A DNA stretch of 18,538 bases from DATLYH01 sp035575035 (GCA_035575035.1 DATLYH010000253.1:1-18538); one strand, 5' to 3'. Positions 7,347-15,994 are shown, counted from the first letter of the stretch. The notes: generated by a model from the letters alone, not told the origin. Numbers and translations: made by a program.

Positions 7347-9376
7347 CCGCTCAGTCCCGGACCATTCCCTGGATTGCCGTCAGCGTGGCCGCCCTGGTGA
7401 CGCTGGTCTTTGCCCTTCGGCCGCCGGCCGACTCGGCCGACGGGATGCACCTGGCGGAGGCCGGCCGACTGCTCGTCGTCGGGGGCGGTCGATTCAAGCC
7501 GCTGGATAGCTATGCGCGCGAGCAGATGATGTACATGAGCAAGCGGCAGGACTACAAGGACGGCTCGGGCGAGACGCAACCGGCCATCCGCTGGCTGCTG
7601 GACACCATGGCCCGGGGCCTGGCCCACTACTACCGCCGGGCCGAGTTCGTCACCATCACCAACTCCGAGGTACTGAAGTTCCTGGAGCTGCCGCCGCGCG
7701 AGGACCACCTTTACCACTACAGCGAGTTTCGCAACAAACCGCAACTCAAGCAGGAAACCGAGCGCATCTTCAAGCAGATTCACCAAAAGCAGCCGGCCAG
7801 CGACTTCGATAAGGATCTGCTCCGGGCGGCCTATCAGGCGGTCCAGGGCGAGCACCAAGGGAAGTACGCCCAGGCGATCCGGCGGGAGTTGGCCAAGCGC
7901 CAGACGGACAGGGCCCTGATCTTCCGCATCGAGAATGACCAGGTACTGGCCATCCTGGGCCTGCCGCGGCGGGAAGGGCTACGGTACAGCTATACGGAGA
8001 TCATCGAGTCCCGCGGCCTGGAGCAGTTCGAGCGCAAGGCCAAGGAGGCTGAGAAGCGGCCGGACAAGGAATGGGATGTGGTAGACGGTAAGGTAGTCGA
8101 ACTTTACCGCCAGCTGCGCCCTTACCGCGAGGCGGAGCTGCTCCTCGGCGTGCTCCTGGTGCCTCCGCCGCGCGACTCTCACGAAGAGGAATGGCTGACG
8201 CTGGGGCATGCCCTGATCCAGGCCGACCGGCTGGGCCAGGATAATCCAAACACCACGGCGGTGGAGAACCTCCTCCGCGCCTACGGGATGGGGGACGTGA
8301 AGGGATTTAACGAGGCCCTGGCCGCCTACCAGCAGGAGCTGGAAGGGCGTTACCCGAATCAGTGCGTGACGGCCCGCCAGGAGGCGTTTTTCAACCACCT
8401 GGCCCCCTTCTATCTGTGCACGCTGTTCTATGTCTTTGCCCTGGTGCTAGTCTGCGTTTCGTGGATCGGCTGGACAGACGTGCTTAACCGTACGGCGTTC
8501 GCCCTGCTGGTTTTCACCTTCGTATTCCACACCCTGGCGCTTTTGGCACGGATGTACCTGCAAGGCCGGCCGCCAGTCACCAACCTCTATTCGTCGGCGG
8601 TCTTCATCGGCTGGGGGGCGGTGGGTCTAGGGCTGCTTCTGGAGCGCATCTTCAAGCTCGGCGTGGGCAACTTGGTCGGGGCGTCGCTCGGCTTCTTGAC
8701 CACCCTGATCTCACACCATCTGGCGGCCAGCGGCGACACCCTAGAGATGATGCAGGCGGTGCTGGACACCAACTTCTGGCTGGCGACCCATGTCACCTGC
8801 ATTACGTTGGGTTACGTGGCAACGCTGTTCGCCGGCTTTCTCGCCATCGTCTATGCCATTCGCGGCGTCCTGACGACCACGCTCGACCGGGTGACGGCCA
8901 AGACCCTCAGCCAGATGATCTACGGCGTTGTCTGCTTTGCGACGCTGCTGAGTTTTGTCGGCACGGTGCTGGGGGGAGTCTGGGCCGATCAGTCGTGGGG
9001 GCGCTTCTGGGGCTGGGACCCCAAGGAGAACGGTGCTCTACTGATCGTGGCCATGAATGCCCTGATCCTGCACGCCCGCTGGGCCGGCATGATCCGCGAC
9101 CGTGGTATGGTGGTGCTGGCGATGGTCGGCAACATGGCGACGCTCTGGTCGTGGTTCGGCACCAATCAACTGGGCATTGGCCTGCACTCCTACGGCGTTA
9201 ACAAGACGCTGGTGGAAGTCTGCCGTTACTGCTGGATCTTGCAAGGACTGTTGATCGGCCTGGCGCTTTTGCCGTTGAAGTACTGGCGCAGTTTCCAGGT
9301 GGCGGGCAAGCTGCCGGCCGCCCCGGCCCGCCCGTCGCGCAAGCCCTCCGCCCCGATCCCGGCCAGCACGCGCTGA
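7343..9376 (+). CDS. resC: Cytochrome c synthetase subunit ResC/CcsA with long N-terminal extension
   Basis: This 677-residue membrane protein carries the haem-handling core. Residues 350-660 hold the CcsA domain with multiple membrane segments and the WWD motif W552GRFWGWDPKE562, which binds haem on the outer face. His483 (FWLATHVTCI) and His615 (GIGLHSYG) match the two external ligand histidines, and His577 (LILHARW) the membrane one, as in CcsBA fusion proteins. Residues 8-25 form a first membrane segment. Residues about 26-349 are a soluble, probably outside, region that ordinary CcsA proteins lack. It opens with GGGRFKPLDSYAREQ, a motif like the G-R-x-K-P-L-D-T-F-A segment seen in some long ResC/CcsBA proteins. 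Translation starts at GTG 7343, overlapping the resB stop by four bases, with GGAGGA seven bases upstream. It probably receives haem from ResB. Confidence 0.93.
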   Translation: MTAQSRTIPWIAVSVAALVTLVFALRPPADSADGMHLAEAGRLLVVGGGRFKPLDSYAREQMMYMSKRQDYKDGSGETQPAIRWLLDTMARGLAHYYRRAEFVTITNSEVLKFLELPPREDHLYHYSEFRNKPQLKQETERIFKQIHQKQPASDFDKDLLRAAYQAVQGEHQGKYAQAIRRELAKRQTDRALIFRIENDQVLAILGLPRREGLRYSYTEIIESRGLEQFERKAKEAEKRPDKEWDVVDGKVVELYRQLRPYREAELLLGVLLVPPPRDSHEEEWLTLGHALIQADRLGQDNPNTTAVENLLRAYGMGDVKGFNEALAAYQQELEGRYPNQCVTARQEAFFNHLAPFYLCTLFYVFALVLVCVSWIGWTDVLNRTAFALLVFTFVFHTLALLARMYLQGRPPVTNLYSSAVFIGWGAVGLGLLLERIFKLGVGNLVGASLGFLTTLISHHLAASGDTLEMMQAVLDTNFWLATHVTCITLGYVATLFAGFLAIVYAIRGVLTTTLDRVTAKTLSQMIYGVVCFATLLSFVGTVLGGVWADQSWGRFWGWDPKENGALLIVAMNALILHARWAGMIRDRGMVVLAMVGNMATLWSWFGTNQLGIGLHSYGVNKTLVEVCRYCWILQGLLIGLALLPLKYWRSFQVAGKLPAAPARPSRKPSAPIPASTR

Positions 9377-9429
9377 AGGAACCAACCCGGCCGTCGCACC
9401 GAGTCCGGCGGACAAATCGTCCTGGCCCC

Positions 9430-9458
9430 TTGCCTTTGGCCCTCTTCCTGTCTATCTT
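9430..9458 (+). promoter_or_regulatory. Weak sigma70-type promoter before the oxidoreductase gene
   Basis: TTGCCT (9430-9435) and TATCTT (9453-9458) are spaced by 17 bases, each matching four of six consensus positions. A start near 9465 gives a leader of about 63 nt. The 151-bp gap after resC makes separate transcription plausible, but the match is modest. Confidence 0.3.
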
Positions 9459-9477
9459 GGCACGCACTTCGGAAGAA

Positions 9478-9492
9478 GGCGGAGCGTCCGCC
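9478..9492 (+). other. Short hairpin in the leader of the oxidoreductase gene
   Basis: ggcgga-gcg-tccgcc forms a 6-bp stem with a three-base loop 36 bases before the ATG at 9528. It is too short to be a confident regulatory element and has no T-run, so it is recorded only as visible structure. Confidence 0.3.
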
Positions 9493-9527
9493 GGCCGAGA
9501 CCGACACCTGGAGTGAGGAAGACTGCG

Positions 9528-10673
9528 ATGGCTGCCAATCAGAAGATCCGTGTCGCCATTGTCGGGCTGGGCTTCGGGGCCGAGTTCATCCCCATCTACC
9601 AGGCCCATCCCAACGCCGAGATGTACGCCATCTGCCGCCGGACCAAGTCGGAGCTGGACAAGTGCGGCGACCGCTTCGGCATCAAGGTCCGTTACACCGA
9701 CTACAACGACCTGCTCAAGGACCCCAATGTGGACGCCGTTCACATCAACTCGCCCATCCCCGACCATGCGCCGCAGAGCCTGGCGGCGCTGAAGGCCGGC
9801 AAGCACGTCGCCTGCACGGTGCCGATGGCCACCAGCATCGAGGAGTGCAAGGCCTTGGTCGAGGCACAGCGGCAATCGGGCAAGGTCTACATGATGATGG
9901 AAACGGTCGTCTACAGCCGCGAGTACCTGTTCGTCAAGGAGATGTACGACAAAGGAGAGCTTGGACGAATCCAATTCCTGCGCGGCAGCCATCAGCAGGA
10001 CATGGATGGCTGGCCGGAGTACTGGCCGGGACTGCCGCCGATGTGGTACGCCACCCACTGCGTCAGTCCGTGCCTGGCGATCCTCAGCCAACCGGGCAAG
10101 CCGGCCCTGGCCGAGAGTGTCGTCTGCCACGGCTCGGGCCGCATCCGCGAGGAGTTGATCCGGCGCTACAACAGTCCCTTCGCCATCGAGACGGCCACGT
10201 TCAAGATCGAGGGGTCCGACGTGGTGGCGGAGGTGACGCGCAGCCTGTTCGATACGGCCCGGCAGTACCGCGAGAGCTTTGACGTTTACGGCAGCAAGAA
10301 GAGCTTCGAGTGGCAGCAGATCGAGAACGAAGACCCGGTGATCCACACCAAGAGCACGCCGGAGCGCCCCATCCCCGAACCGGAAATCCCCAAGCGCGTC
10401 AAGGTGCCGGACTTCGCCCACCTGCTCCCCGAGCCGATCCGCCGCTTCACGCAGCCGACCGCCATCCAGGACACCGAGCACCTGTCGTTCATTCAGGGGG
10501 GCGGGCACGGCGGCAGCCATCCGCACCTGGCGCACAACTTCCTGATGGCCTGCCTGGGCCGGCAGCCGGCTTTCCCCGACGCGCCAACATCGGCCAACTG
10601 GACGATGGTCGGCATCTGCGCCCACGAGTCGGCGATGAAGGGAGGCGAGCGGGTGAAGATCCCGCGGTTCTGA
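9528..10673 (+). CDS. Gfo/Idh/MocA family oxidoreductase, atypical active site
   Basis: Members of this family are NAD(P)-dependent sugar or cyclitol dehydrogenases or related proteins. The 381 residues (from ATG 9528) begin MAANQKIRVAIVGLGFGAEF; the Rossmann glycine motif is G13LGFGA18. The C-terminal alpha-beta domain runs from about residue 125 to the end (residue 381). The usual [DE]KP motif, whose lysine helps catalysis in many members, reads TVP at residues 97-99 (KHVACTVPMA), so the lysine is replaced by valine. A histidine is present at 177 (WYATHCVSPCL), though its usual D/H partner pattern is altered. GTG at 9513 is an alternative start, but GAGG lies eight bases before the ATG. No signal peptide is visible. 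The substrate is unknown. It stands 151 bp after resC and probably is not part of that operon. Confidence 0.85.
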   Translation: MAANQKIRVAIVGLGFGAEFIPIYQAHPNAEMYAICRRTKSELDKCGDRFGIKVRYTDYNDLLKDPNVDAVHINSPIPDHAPQSLAALKAGKHVACTVPMATSIEECKALVEAQRQSGKVYMMMETVVYSREYLFVKEMYDKGELGRIQFLRGSHQQDMDGWPEYWPGLPPMWYATHCVSPCLAILSQPGKPALAESVVCHGSGRIREELIRRYNSPFAIETATFKIEGSDVVAEVTRSLFDTARQYRESFDVYGSKKSFEWQQIENEDPVIHTKSTPERPIPEPEIPKRVKVPDFAHLLPEPIRRFTQPTAIQDTEHLSFIQGGGHGGSHPHLAHNFLMACLGRQPAFPDAPTSANWTMVGICAHESAMKGGERVKIPRF

Positions 10674-10758
10674 CCGGGGCACCACCGGCAGCCGGAATGA
10701 AAGCCGGCGGCGTTGGTGAAGACCTAAGCGCTGTCCCCGCTGGCACTTTCGGCAAATA

Positions 10759-10788
10759 TGGACACGTGTTCAGAATGTATGATATGAT
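10759..10788 (+). promoter_or_regulatory. Sigma70-type promoter for lhr
   Basis: TGGACA (10759-10764) and TATGAT (10783-10788) are spaced by 18 bases, each matching five of six consensus positions, within a local AT-rich patch. A start near 10795 gives a leader of about 80 nt. The 194-bp gap from 10674 to 10867 shows no gene. Confidence 0.45.
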
Positions 10789-10876
10789 CTTATTGAGCGC
10801 GATTTGCCCTGTCGGCGAGAGCGCGTGAAACCTCTGGCTTGTTGCCAGGAGTGGACACCCGATCCCGGTGCGCTCA

Positions 10877-13800
10877 ATGGATTCCTCCGATCCGCTGAAT
10901 CTCTTTCTGCCTCCTGTCCGTCGGTGGTTCCGCACCACCCTCGGCGAGCCGACGCCCGCCCAGCGGTTGGGCTGGCCGGCCATCGCGGCGGGCAAGCATA
11001 CGTTGATCCTGGCGCCCACCGGCTCGGGCAAGACCCTGGCCGCGTTCCTCGCTTGCCTCGATCAGCTTTGGCGCGAAAGTCTTTCCCCCCTCACCCCAAC
11101 CCCTCTCCCCCAGGGAGAGGGGTTGGGGGTGAGGGGGGTGCGTGTGCTGTACGTCTCACCGCTGAAGGCGCTGAACAACGACATCTACCGCAACCTCCAG
11201 GTGCCGTTGGAAGGGGTGACAGCGATGGCCCGCCAGATGGGCCAGCCGCTGCCGGTGTTGGAAGCAGCCGTCCGCACCGGCGACACGCCCGCCGCCGAGC
11301 GCCAGCGCCTGCTCCGTCGGCCGCCGCACATCCTGATCACCACCCCCGAATCGCTCCATCTGTTGCTGACCTCCCGGGCCCGCGACATCCTCCGCCCGGT
11401 GACGCACTGCATTGTCGATGAGATCCATGCCCTCTGCCCCAACAAGCGCGGCGTCTTCCTGGCCCTGCTGCTGGAACGGCTGGCTGCCCTGACGCCGAAC
11501 GGCTTCGTCCGCATCGGCCTGTCGGCGACGCAACGGCCGCTCGATGAAGTGGCCCGCTACCTGGGCGGCAGCGAAACTGCTCCCGACGGCCGACTGGTGC
11601 CGCGCGAAGTGGCCGTGGTGGACGCCGGGCTGCGCAAGAACCTCGACCTGCGCGTCGTCAGCCCCGTCGAGCAGTTCGGCCCGCTGCCGGAGAAAACGAT
11701 CTGGCCGTCCATCTGCCGGTTGCTCGGCGACGAGGTCCGCCGGCACCGCTCGACCATCATCTTTGCCAACAGCCGCCGTGTTGTCGAACGCATCACCGCC
11801 AACCTGAACGAGACTGAGGAAGTGGCCCGCGCCCATCACGGCAGCGTCTCGCTGGAAGTGCGGCAGCAGACCGAGCAGGCGCTGAAGGAAGGCCGACTGC
11901 CGGCGGTGGTGGCGACGGCGTCGCTGGAGCTGGGCATCGACATGGGGGCGGTCGATCTGGTCTGCCAGGTTGAGTCGCCGGGCAATGTCGCGCGGGCGCT
12001 GCAACGGGTTGGCCGGGCCGGACACCTGGTCGGTCAGACCAGCAAAGGCCGGCTCATTCCCAAGACGCTGGGCGACCTGCTGGAGCAGGCGGTGCTGGCG
12101 CGGGAAATGGCCGCCGGCCGCGTCGAGGAAATGCGGGTGCCGATCAACTGCCTCGATGTGCTCGCTCAGCAGGTCGTGGCCATGACCGCGATGGAATCCT
12201 GGGACGTGCCGGCGCTGTACGCCCTGGTCCGTCGAGCCTATCCCTACCGCGACCTGTCGCCGCAGGCCTTCGAAACCGTCCTGGAGATGATCAGCGGCCG
12301 GTATCGTTTTCAACAACCTGGCGAGCGGGGGGCGTTAGCCCCCCGGTGTACCGAGCGGGGGGCGTTAGCCCCCCCGTGTACCGACCGAGGGGCGTTAGCC
12401 CCCCCGTGTACCGACCGAGGGGCGTCAGCCCCCCAGTGTACCGACCGGGGGGCTGACGCCCCCCGCTCGCCTGCCTCACCGCTGGCCGCGCTTCAGCCGC
12501 GCGTCAGCTGGGACCGCGTTCACAATCGGCTGCACGCGCTGCCGGGCAGCAAGCAGCTGGCGCTGGTCAACGGCGGCACCATCCCTGACACCGGCCAGTT
12601 CGCCGCCTATGCCCGCAACGGCGTCCGTATCGGCGAGCTGGACGAGGAGTTCATCTACGAGCGGCGTATTGGCGATGTCTTTCTCCTGGGGACCAACGCC
12701 TGGCGGTTGGAACGCATCGACGCCGACCGGGTCATCGTGGCACCGGCCGAGGGGATGCCGGCCCTGGTCCCGTTCTGGCGCGGCGAGCAGGCCGGCCGCA
12801 GTCCCAGTCTCGGCCTGGCAATGGGACAGTTCCTCCGCGAGCTGGCCGACCGGATCGACCAGCCCGACTGCCTCGACTGGCTGAAGCGGGAGTGCTTCCT
12901 CGATCCGGCCGCTGCCCGCAACCTGCGCGGCTACGTCGTCCGCCAGCTTCTCGCCGCCGGCTGCCTGCCGACCGATCGTACCCTGGTGGTCGAGGCCTCA
13001 CGCGATCAACTCGGCGACTGGCAGGTAATCCTGCTTAGTCCGCTGGGAGGCCGGCTGCATCTGACGCTACGATTGGCGCTGGCGGCCCGGTTGCGGCAGC
13101 GCCTGGGATACGCGCCGCAGTGCCTGCACCACGACGACGGCATCCTCCTTCGCCTGGCCGACACCGACGAGCCGATCCTTGACCTGTTCGATGGTCTGAC
13201 CCCCGAGAACGTGGAGGGGCTGATCCTGGAGGAGCTGGCCGACAGCGCCCTGTTCGCCCTGCGCTTCCGCCAGAACGCAGCGCGGGCGCTGCTGCTGCCG
13301 CGCGTCCGGCCGGATGGTCGGGCCCCCCTCTGGCTACAGCGGCTGCGCGGCCGTGACTTGCTTCAGGTGGCCCGCCGGCACCCCGACTTTCCCATCGTCG
13401 TCGAGACCTTCCGCGAGTGCCTCCACGATCACCTCGACTTGCCGCGACTGAAGCAGCTCCTGGCCGACATCCGGGCCGGGCAGGTGCAGGTGACAACGCG
13501 GCGGGCGGAGGCGCCGTCGCCGTTCGCCGCGGGGCTGCTGTTCGCCTTCACGGCGGCCTACATGTACGAGTTCGACCGCACCGAGTCGGAACGAGGCCCC
13601 TCGTCCCATCTTGACCGGCACCTGCTGGAACAACTGGTGACACCCGACCGTCACAGCCATCTGCTCGATCCGCGCGCTGTCCACCAGGTGGAGCGCCGGC
13701 TGCGCGGGTTGGGCCGGCCGCCGCGGACCGCTGCCGAGATGGCCGAATGGCTCCGCCGGCTGGGCGACCTGGCCCCGGGCGAGTTGGAAGGACCGATGGA

Positions 13801-15517
13801 GGCGCTCCTGCACGAACTGGCGAATGATGGCCGGGCCAAAGAGATTGAACTACCAACGGGCGGAACAGGCGCGGCGTTGGCCGAACCGCGGCGCTGGATT
13901 CTGGCCGAGGAGGAGGGCCTGTACCGCCGGGCCTTTGGCCTGGAGCCGGCCGAGGCCGCGGAGGCCCAGGCAGCCGGCGCGACGATCCTGGGCCGGTTCC
14001 TCGACACCCATGCCCTGGTCAGTCTGGGCGACGTGCTCGGCCGCTACCCGTTCGAACCGGCCTGGGCGGAGCGCCAGTTGGAGGAATGGGCGCGGGCCGG
14101 CCGGTTGGTGGCGGTCCCGCCGGCCGGCGAATTGGAACCGTTGCAGTGGTCGGCGCCGGCCAACCTGGAGCAGGTGCAGCGCGGTACGCTGGCCTTGCTC
14201 CGCCGCGAGGTGGTCACTTGCCCGGCCCCACAGTTCGCGGACTTCCTGCTCCGCTGGCAGGGGCTACACCCCGATACCCGCCGCGGCACCAGTGAAGGAC
14301 TGGCTGCCGTGCTGGAGCGCCTTCAGGGATTCCCGCTACCGGCCGAGCTGTGGGAGCAGACGGTACTGCCGGGCCGCGTCCCCGGCTATCAGCCGCGCTG
14401 GCTGGACGAGCAGATCGCCGGCGGCCAGTGGGTATGGGTTTGCCAGGGCGATTCCGACAGCGGGCCGGGCCTGCTGGCTTTCTGGGATCGCGAGCACCTT
14501 GCCCAGCTGCCGCCGCCGGCGCCGGCCGCCTCACCCTTCTCCTCCGCGGGGGAGAGGAGTGGGGATGAGGGAACGCCGGCCGAACGCGTGCTGGACGTTT
14601 TGGTCAGCCGGGGCGCTTCCTTTGTCACCGACCTGGCCCAGCAGACGGGCCTGGCCCCCAGCGCGGTGCGCGCCGCCCTCTGGAATTGGCTCCGCCGCGG
14701 GTTGGTGACCAACGATCACTTCGACGTCATCCGTAAAGGGGAACAGCGGGACGGGGAGATGCTGCGGAGCGAGGGACCGGCCAGCCGACTTCTGTCACGC
14801 TATCGCCCCGCGGCCCGGCCGCCCCGTCACGGTTCCCGACCGGAGGGGCGCTGGTCGCTCATCCCGTGGGGTCGGCCCACGACCGAAGCGCACGCCGTCT
14901 TCCAGGCATCGGTGCTGTTGCAGCGCTACGGCGTGGTAGCGCGCGAGCTGGCGCTGCTCGACCCGTGGATGCTGCCGTGGCGGATCCTTTACGAGGTGCT
15001 CAGCCGGATGGAATTGGCCGGCGACGTGCGCCGCGGCTACTTCGTGGAAGGGCTATCGGGGGCACAGTTCGCCCTCCCCGAGGCAGCGCGGCTGTTGCAG
15101 GAGTTGGACCTCCCCTCGACCGCGGCAGCGCCGGTGGTACTGTTGCACAGTCTCGACCCGGCCAATCTGTACGGCTCGGGGGCGCCGTTCGACATCCCGC
15201 TGCTCGACGGCGGCACCCGGCCGCTGGTCCGCCGCGCCGGCAACTGGCTGGTGCTGCGCGCCGGCCGGCCGGTGCTGTTGATTGAGTTGCAAGGCCGGCG
15301 CCTGACCGCCCTGGCCAGCGCCAGCCGTGATGACGTGGCCGCTGCGGTGGCGTGCCTGCCGGGCATCCTCGACCGGAACCCATCCGTCCGGCACAAGCTG
15401 ACGGTAGAGGAGTGGAACGGCCGACCGGTGACGACCACGGAAGGCCGCGAGCTGCTGGAGGCGGCCGGCTTTGTGCGTGATTACCAGGGGATGACGCTGT
15501 ACGCGGCGTGGCGGTAG
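10877..15517 (+). CDS. lhr: Lhr-type ATP-dependent helicase with in-frame palindromic insertions
   Basis: Lhr proteins are large superfamily 2 helicases that move 3'-5' on single-stranded DNA and take part in repair. From ATG 10877 the product is 1546 residues, close to the 1538 of E. coli Lhr. Motifs in order: Walker A A46PTGSGKT53, motif Ia VLYVSPLKALNND (about 90-102), Ib TPESL (about 156-160), DEIH 181-184, SAT 216-218, motif VI Q376RVGRAGH383. A winged helix follows to about 480, then the Lhr barrel (WDRVHNRLHALPGSKQLALV) and the long C-terminal part. Three repeats interrupt it in frame: residues 70-88, 482-532 and 1218-1232. None breaks a motif, so the enzyme may still be active. GTG at 10868 is an alternative start; neither start has a close ribosome-binding site. 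The gene converges on vapC, with 30 bp between the stop codons. Confidence 0.93.
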   Translation: MDSSDPLNLFLPPVRRWFRTTLGEPTPAQRLGWPAIAAGKHTLILAPTGSGKTLAAFLACLDQLWRESLSPLTPTPLPQGEGLGVRGVRVLYVSPLKALNNDIYRNLQVPLEGVTAMARQMGQPLPVLEAAVRTGDTPAAERQRLLRRPPHILITTPESLHLLLTSRARDILRPVTHCIVDEIHALCPNKRGVFLALLLERLAALTPNGFVRIGLSATQRPLDEVARYLGGSETAPDGRLVPREVAVVDAGLRKNLDLRVVSPVEQFGPLPEKTIWPSICRLLGDEVRRHRSTIIFANSRRVVERITANLNETEEVARAHHGSVSLEVRQQTEQALKEGRLPAVVATASLELGIDMGAVDLVCQVESPGNVARALQRVGRAGHLVGQTSKGRLIPKTLGDLLEQAVLAREMAAGRVEEMRVPINCLDVLAQQVVAMTAMESWDVPALYALVRRAYPYRDLSPQAFETVLEMISGRYRFQQPGERGALAPRCTERGALAPPCTDRGALAPPCTDRGASAPQCTDRGADAPRSPASPLAALQPRVSWDRVHNRLHALPGSKQLALVNGGTIPDTGQFAAYARNGVRIGELDEEFIYERRIGDVFLLGTNAWRLERIDADRVIVAPAEGMPALVPFWRGEQAGRSPSLGLAMGQFLRELADRIDQPDCLDWLKRECFLDPAAARNLRGYVVRQLLAAGCLPTDRTLVVEASRDQLGDWQVILLSPLGGRLHLTLRLALAARLRQRLGYAPQCLHHDDGILLRLADTDEPILDLFDGLTPENVEGLILEELADSALFALRFRQNAARALLLPRVRPDGRAPLWLQRLRGRDLLQVARRHPDFPIVVETFRECLHDHLDLPRLKQLLADIRAGQVQVTTRRAEAPSPFAAGLLFAFTAAYMYEFDRTESERGPSSHLDRHLLEQLVTPDRHSHLLDPRAVHQVERRLRGLGRPPRTAAEMAEWLRRLGDLAPGELEGPMEALLHELANDGRAKEIELPTGGTGAALAEPRRWILAEEEGLYRRAFGLEPAEAAEAQAAGATILGRFLDTHALVSLGDVLGRYPFEPAWAERQLEEWARAGRLVAVPPAGELEPLQWSAPANLEQVQRGTLALLRREVVTCPAPQFADFLLRWQGLHPDTRRGTSEGLAAVLERLQGFPLPAELWEQTVLPGRVPGYQPRWLDEQIAGGQWVWVCQGDSDSGPGLLAFWDREHLAQLPPPAPAASPFSSAGERSGDEGTPAERVLDVLVSRGASFVTDLAQQTGLAPSAVRAALWNWLRRGLVTNDHFDVIRKGEQRDGEMLRSEGPASRLLSRYRPAARPPRHGSRPEGRWSLIPWGRPTTEAHAVFQASVLLQRYGVVARELALLDPWMLPWRILYEVLSRMELAGDVRRGYFVEGLSGAQFALPEAARLLQELDLPSTAAAPVVLLHSLDPANLYGSGAPFDIPLLDGGTRPLVRRAGNWLVLRAGRPVLLIELQGRRLTALASASRDDVAAAVACLPGILDRNPSVRHKLTVEEWNGRPVTTTEGRELLEAAGFVRDYQGMTLYAAWR
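11085..11138. repeat. 54-bp palindromic element inside lhr, in frame
   Basis: A 25-base arm at 11085-11109 (cccccctcaccccaaccc, then ctctccc) pairs with a 26-base arm at 11113-11138 carrying one bulged G, around a three-base loop. It is 54 bp, or 18 codons, and encodes the segment SPLTPTPLPQGEGLGVRG between Walker A and motif Ia. Lhr proteins usually pass directly from the LACLDxL helix into the RVLYVSPLKAL strand, so this is a plausible insertion. Confidence 0.85.
12321..12472. repeat. Array of five 30-bp palindromic units inside lhr, in frame
   Basis: Units begin at 12323, 12353, 12383, 12413 and 12443. The type is gagcggggggcgttagcccc then a short tail gtgtacc. Unit 1 contains an 8-bp stem cggggggc/gccccccg with loop gtta. 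The last unit is the reverse complement of the first: 12321-12347 and 12444-12470 form a 27-bp inverted repeat with one mismatch. Each unit encodes ten residues, as in ERGALAPRCT and DRGALAPPCT. The array sits between the winged helix and the barrel domain. Confidence 0.9.
14529..14570. repeat. 42-bp imperfect palindrome inside lhr, in frame
   Basis: Arms cctcacccttctcctcc and its partner ending in ggggatgagg form 5, 4 and 6 paired positions, broken by a bulged A and a mismatch. It encodes residues 1218-1232 in a Pro/Ala/Ser/Gly-rich linker before AERVLDVL. It looks like a decayed copy of the 11085-11138 element. Confidence 0.6.
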
Positions 15518-15547
15518 GTCTGGCACCATCGGCAGAGAAGGGCTTGG

Positions 15548-15994
15548 CTATAGCTCTAACTGATCGACGATGAGGATGGGGATTTCTCGGACCCGTTGAA
15601 GGGCAAGATCATTGGTAAGAAGGGCATCGCAACCAACTACGAGGGCGGTGGCAACCTGGAAGGCATCGGTCAGCAAGAGGTTGTAGCGCGCCCGTAGTTC
15701 GGCAGCGCGACGCGCGATCCCATCATCCACTGACACAAACGTAATTCCCTGTCCAGTCACTACAAGATCGATGAAGTCTTGCTGTACCTTGGCCTGACCG
15801 AGCCGGAAGGGCACCACCAGGCATTCTGATAATGTGACTGGGGATGTCACGGCCGGTAATGTGCCAACATCGATACGATTGAAAATCTCATCCACCACGG
15901 GGGTGTACTGGGGATGGCGTTCGACGAAGTAAACAATCGGGGCCGTATCGAGAAACAGACGGGTCACCCCGCGGAGGGCGTCAGCCATCTTCAC
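15548..15994 (-). CDS. vapC: PIN-domain ribonuclease toxin, VapC-like
   Basis: PIN toxins cut RNA using metal held by acidic residues. The 148 residues contain the expected set: Asp16 (LFLDTAPIVYF), Glu57 (VTLSECLVV), Asp110 (LLLTDAFQVATAL) and Asp129 (LLTNDLAL). The start is placed at GTG 15994 because GGAGGT lies seven bases upstream and the GTGA overlaps the antitoxin stop by four bases. ATG at 15988 is the next option; both lie just before the PIN core. The gene follows the antitoxin on the minus strand. By eye its base composition is lower in GC than its neighbours, which fits recent transfer but was not counted. Length and order are typical of a VapBC pair; the toxin target is unknown. 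Confidence 0.87.
   Translation of the reverse strand: MKMADALRGVTRLFLDTAPIVYFVERHPQYTPVVDEIFNRIDVGTLPAVTSPVTLSECLVVPFRLGQAKVQQDFIDLVVTGQGITFVSVDDGIARRAAELRARYNLLLTDAFQVATALVVGCDALLTNDLALQRVREIPILIVDQLEL

Noticed and set aside
10774..10867. Coding frame through the lhr leader
   Set aside because: It is out of frame with lhr, short, and coincides with the promoter-like sequence at 10759-10788.
12321..12472. CRISPR array
   Set aside because: The units are directly adjacent with no unique spacers, are GC-palindromes and lie in frame inside a helicase gene; there are no cas genes.
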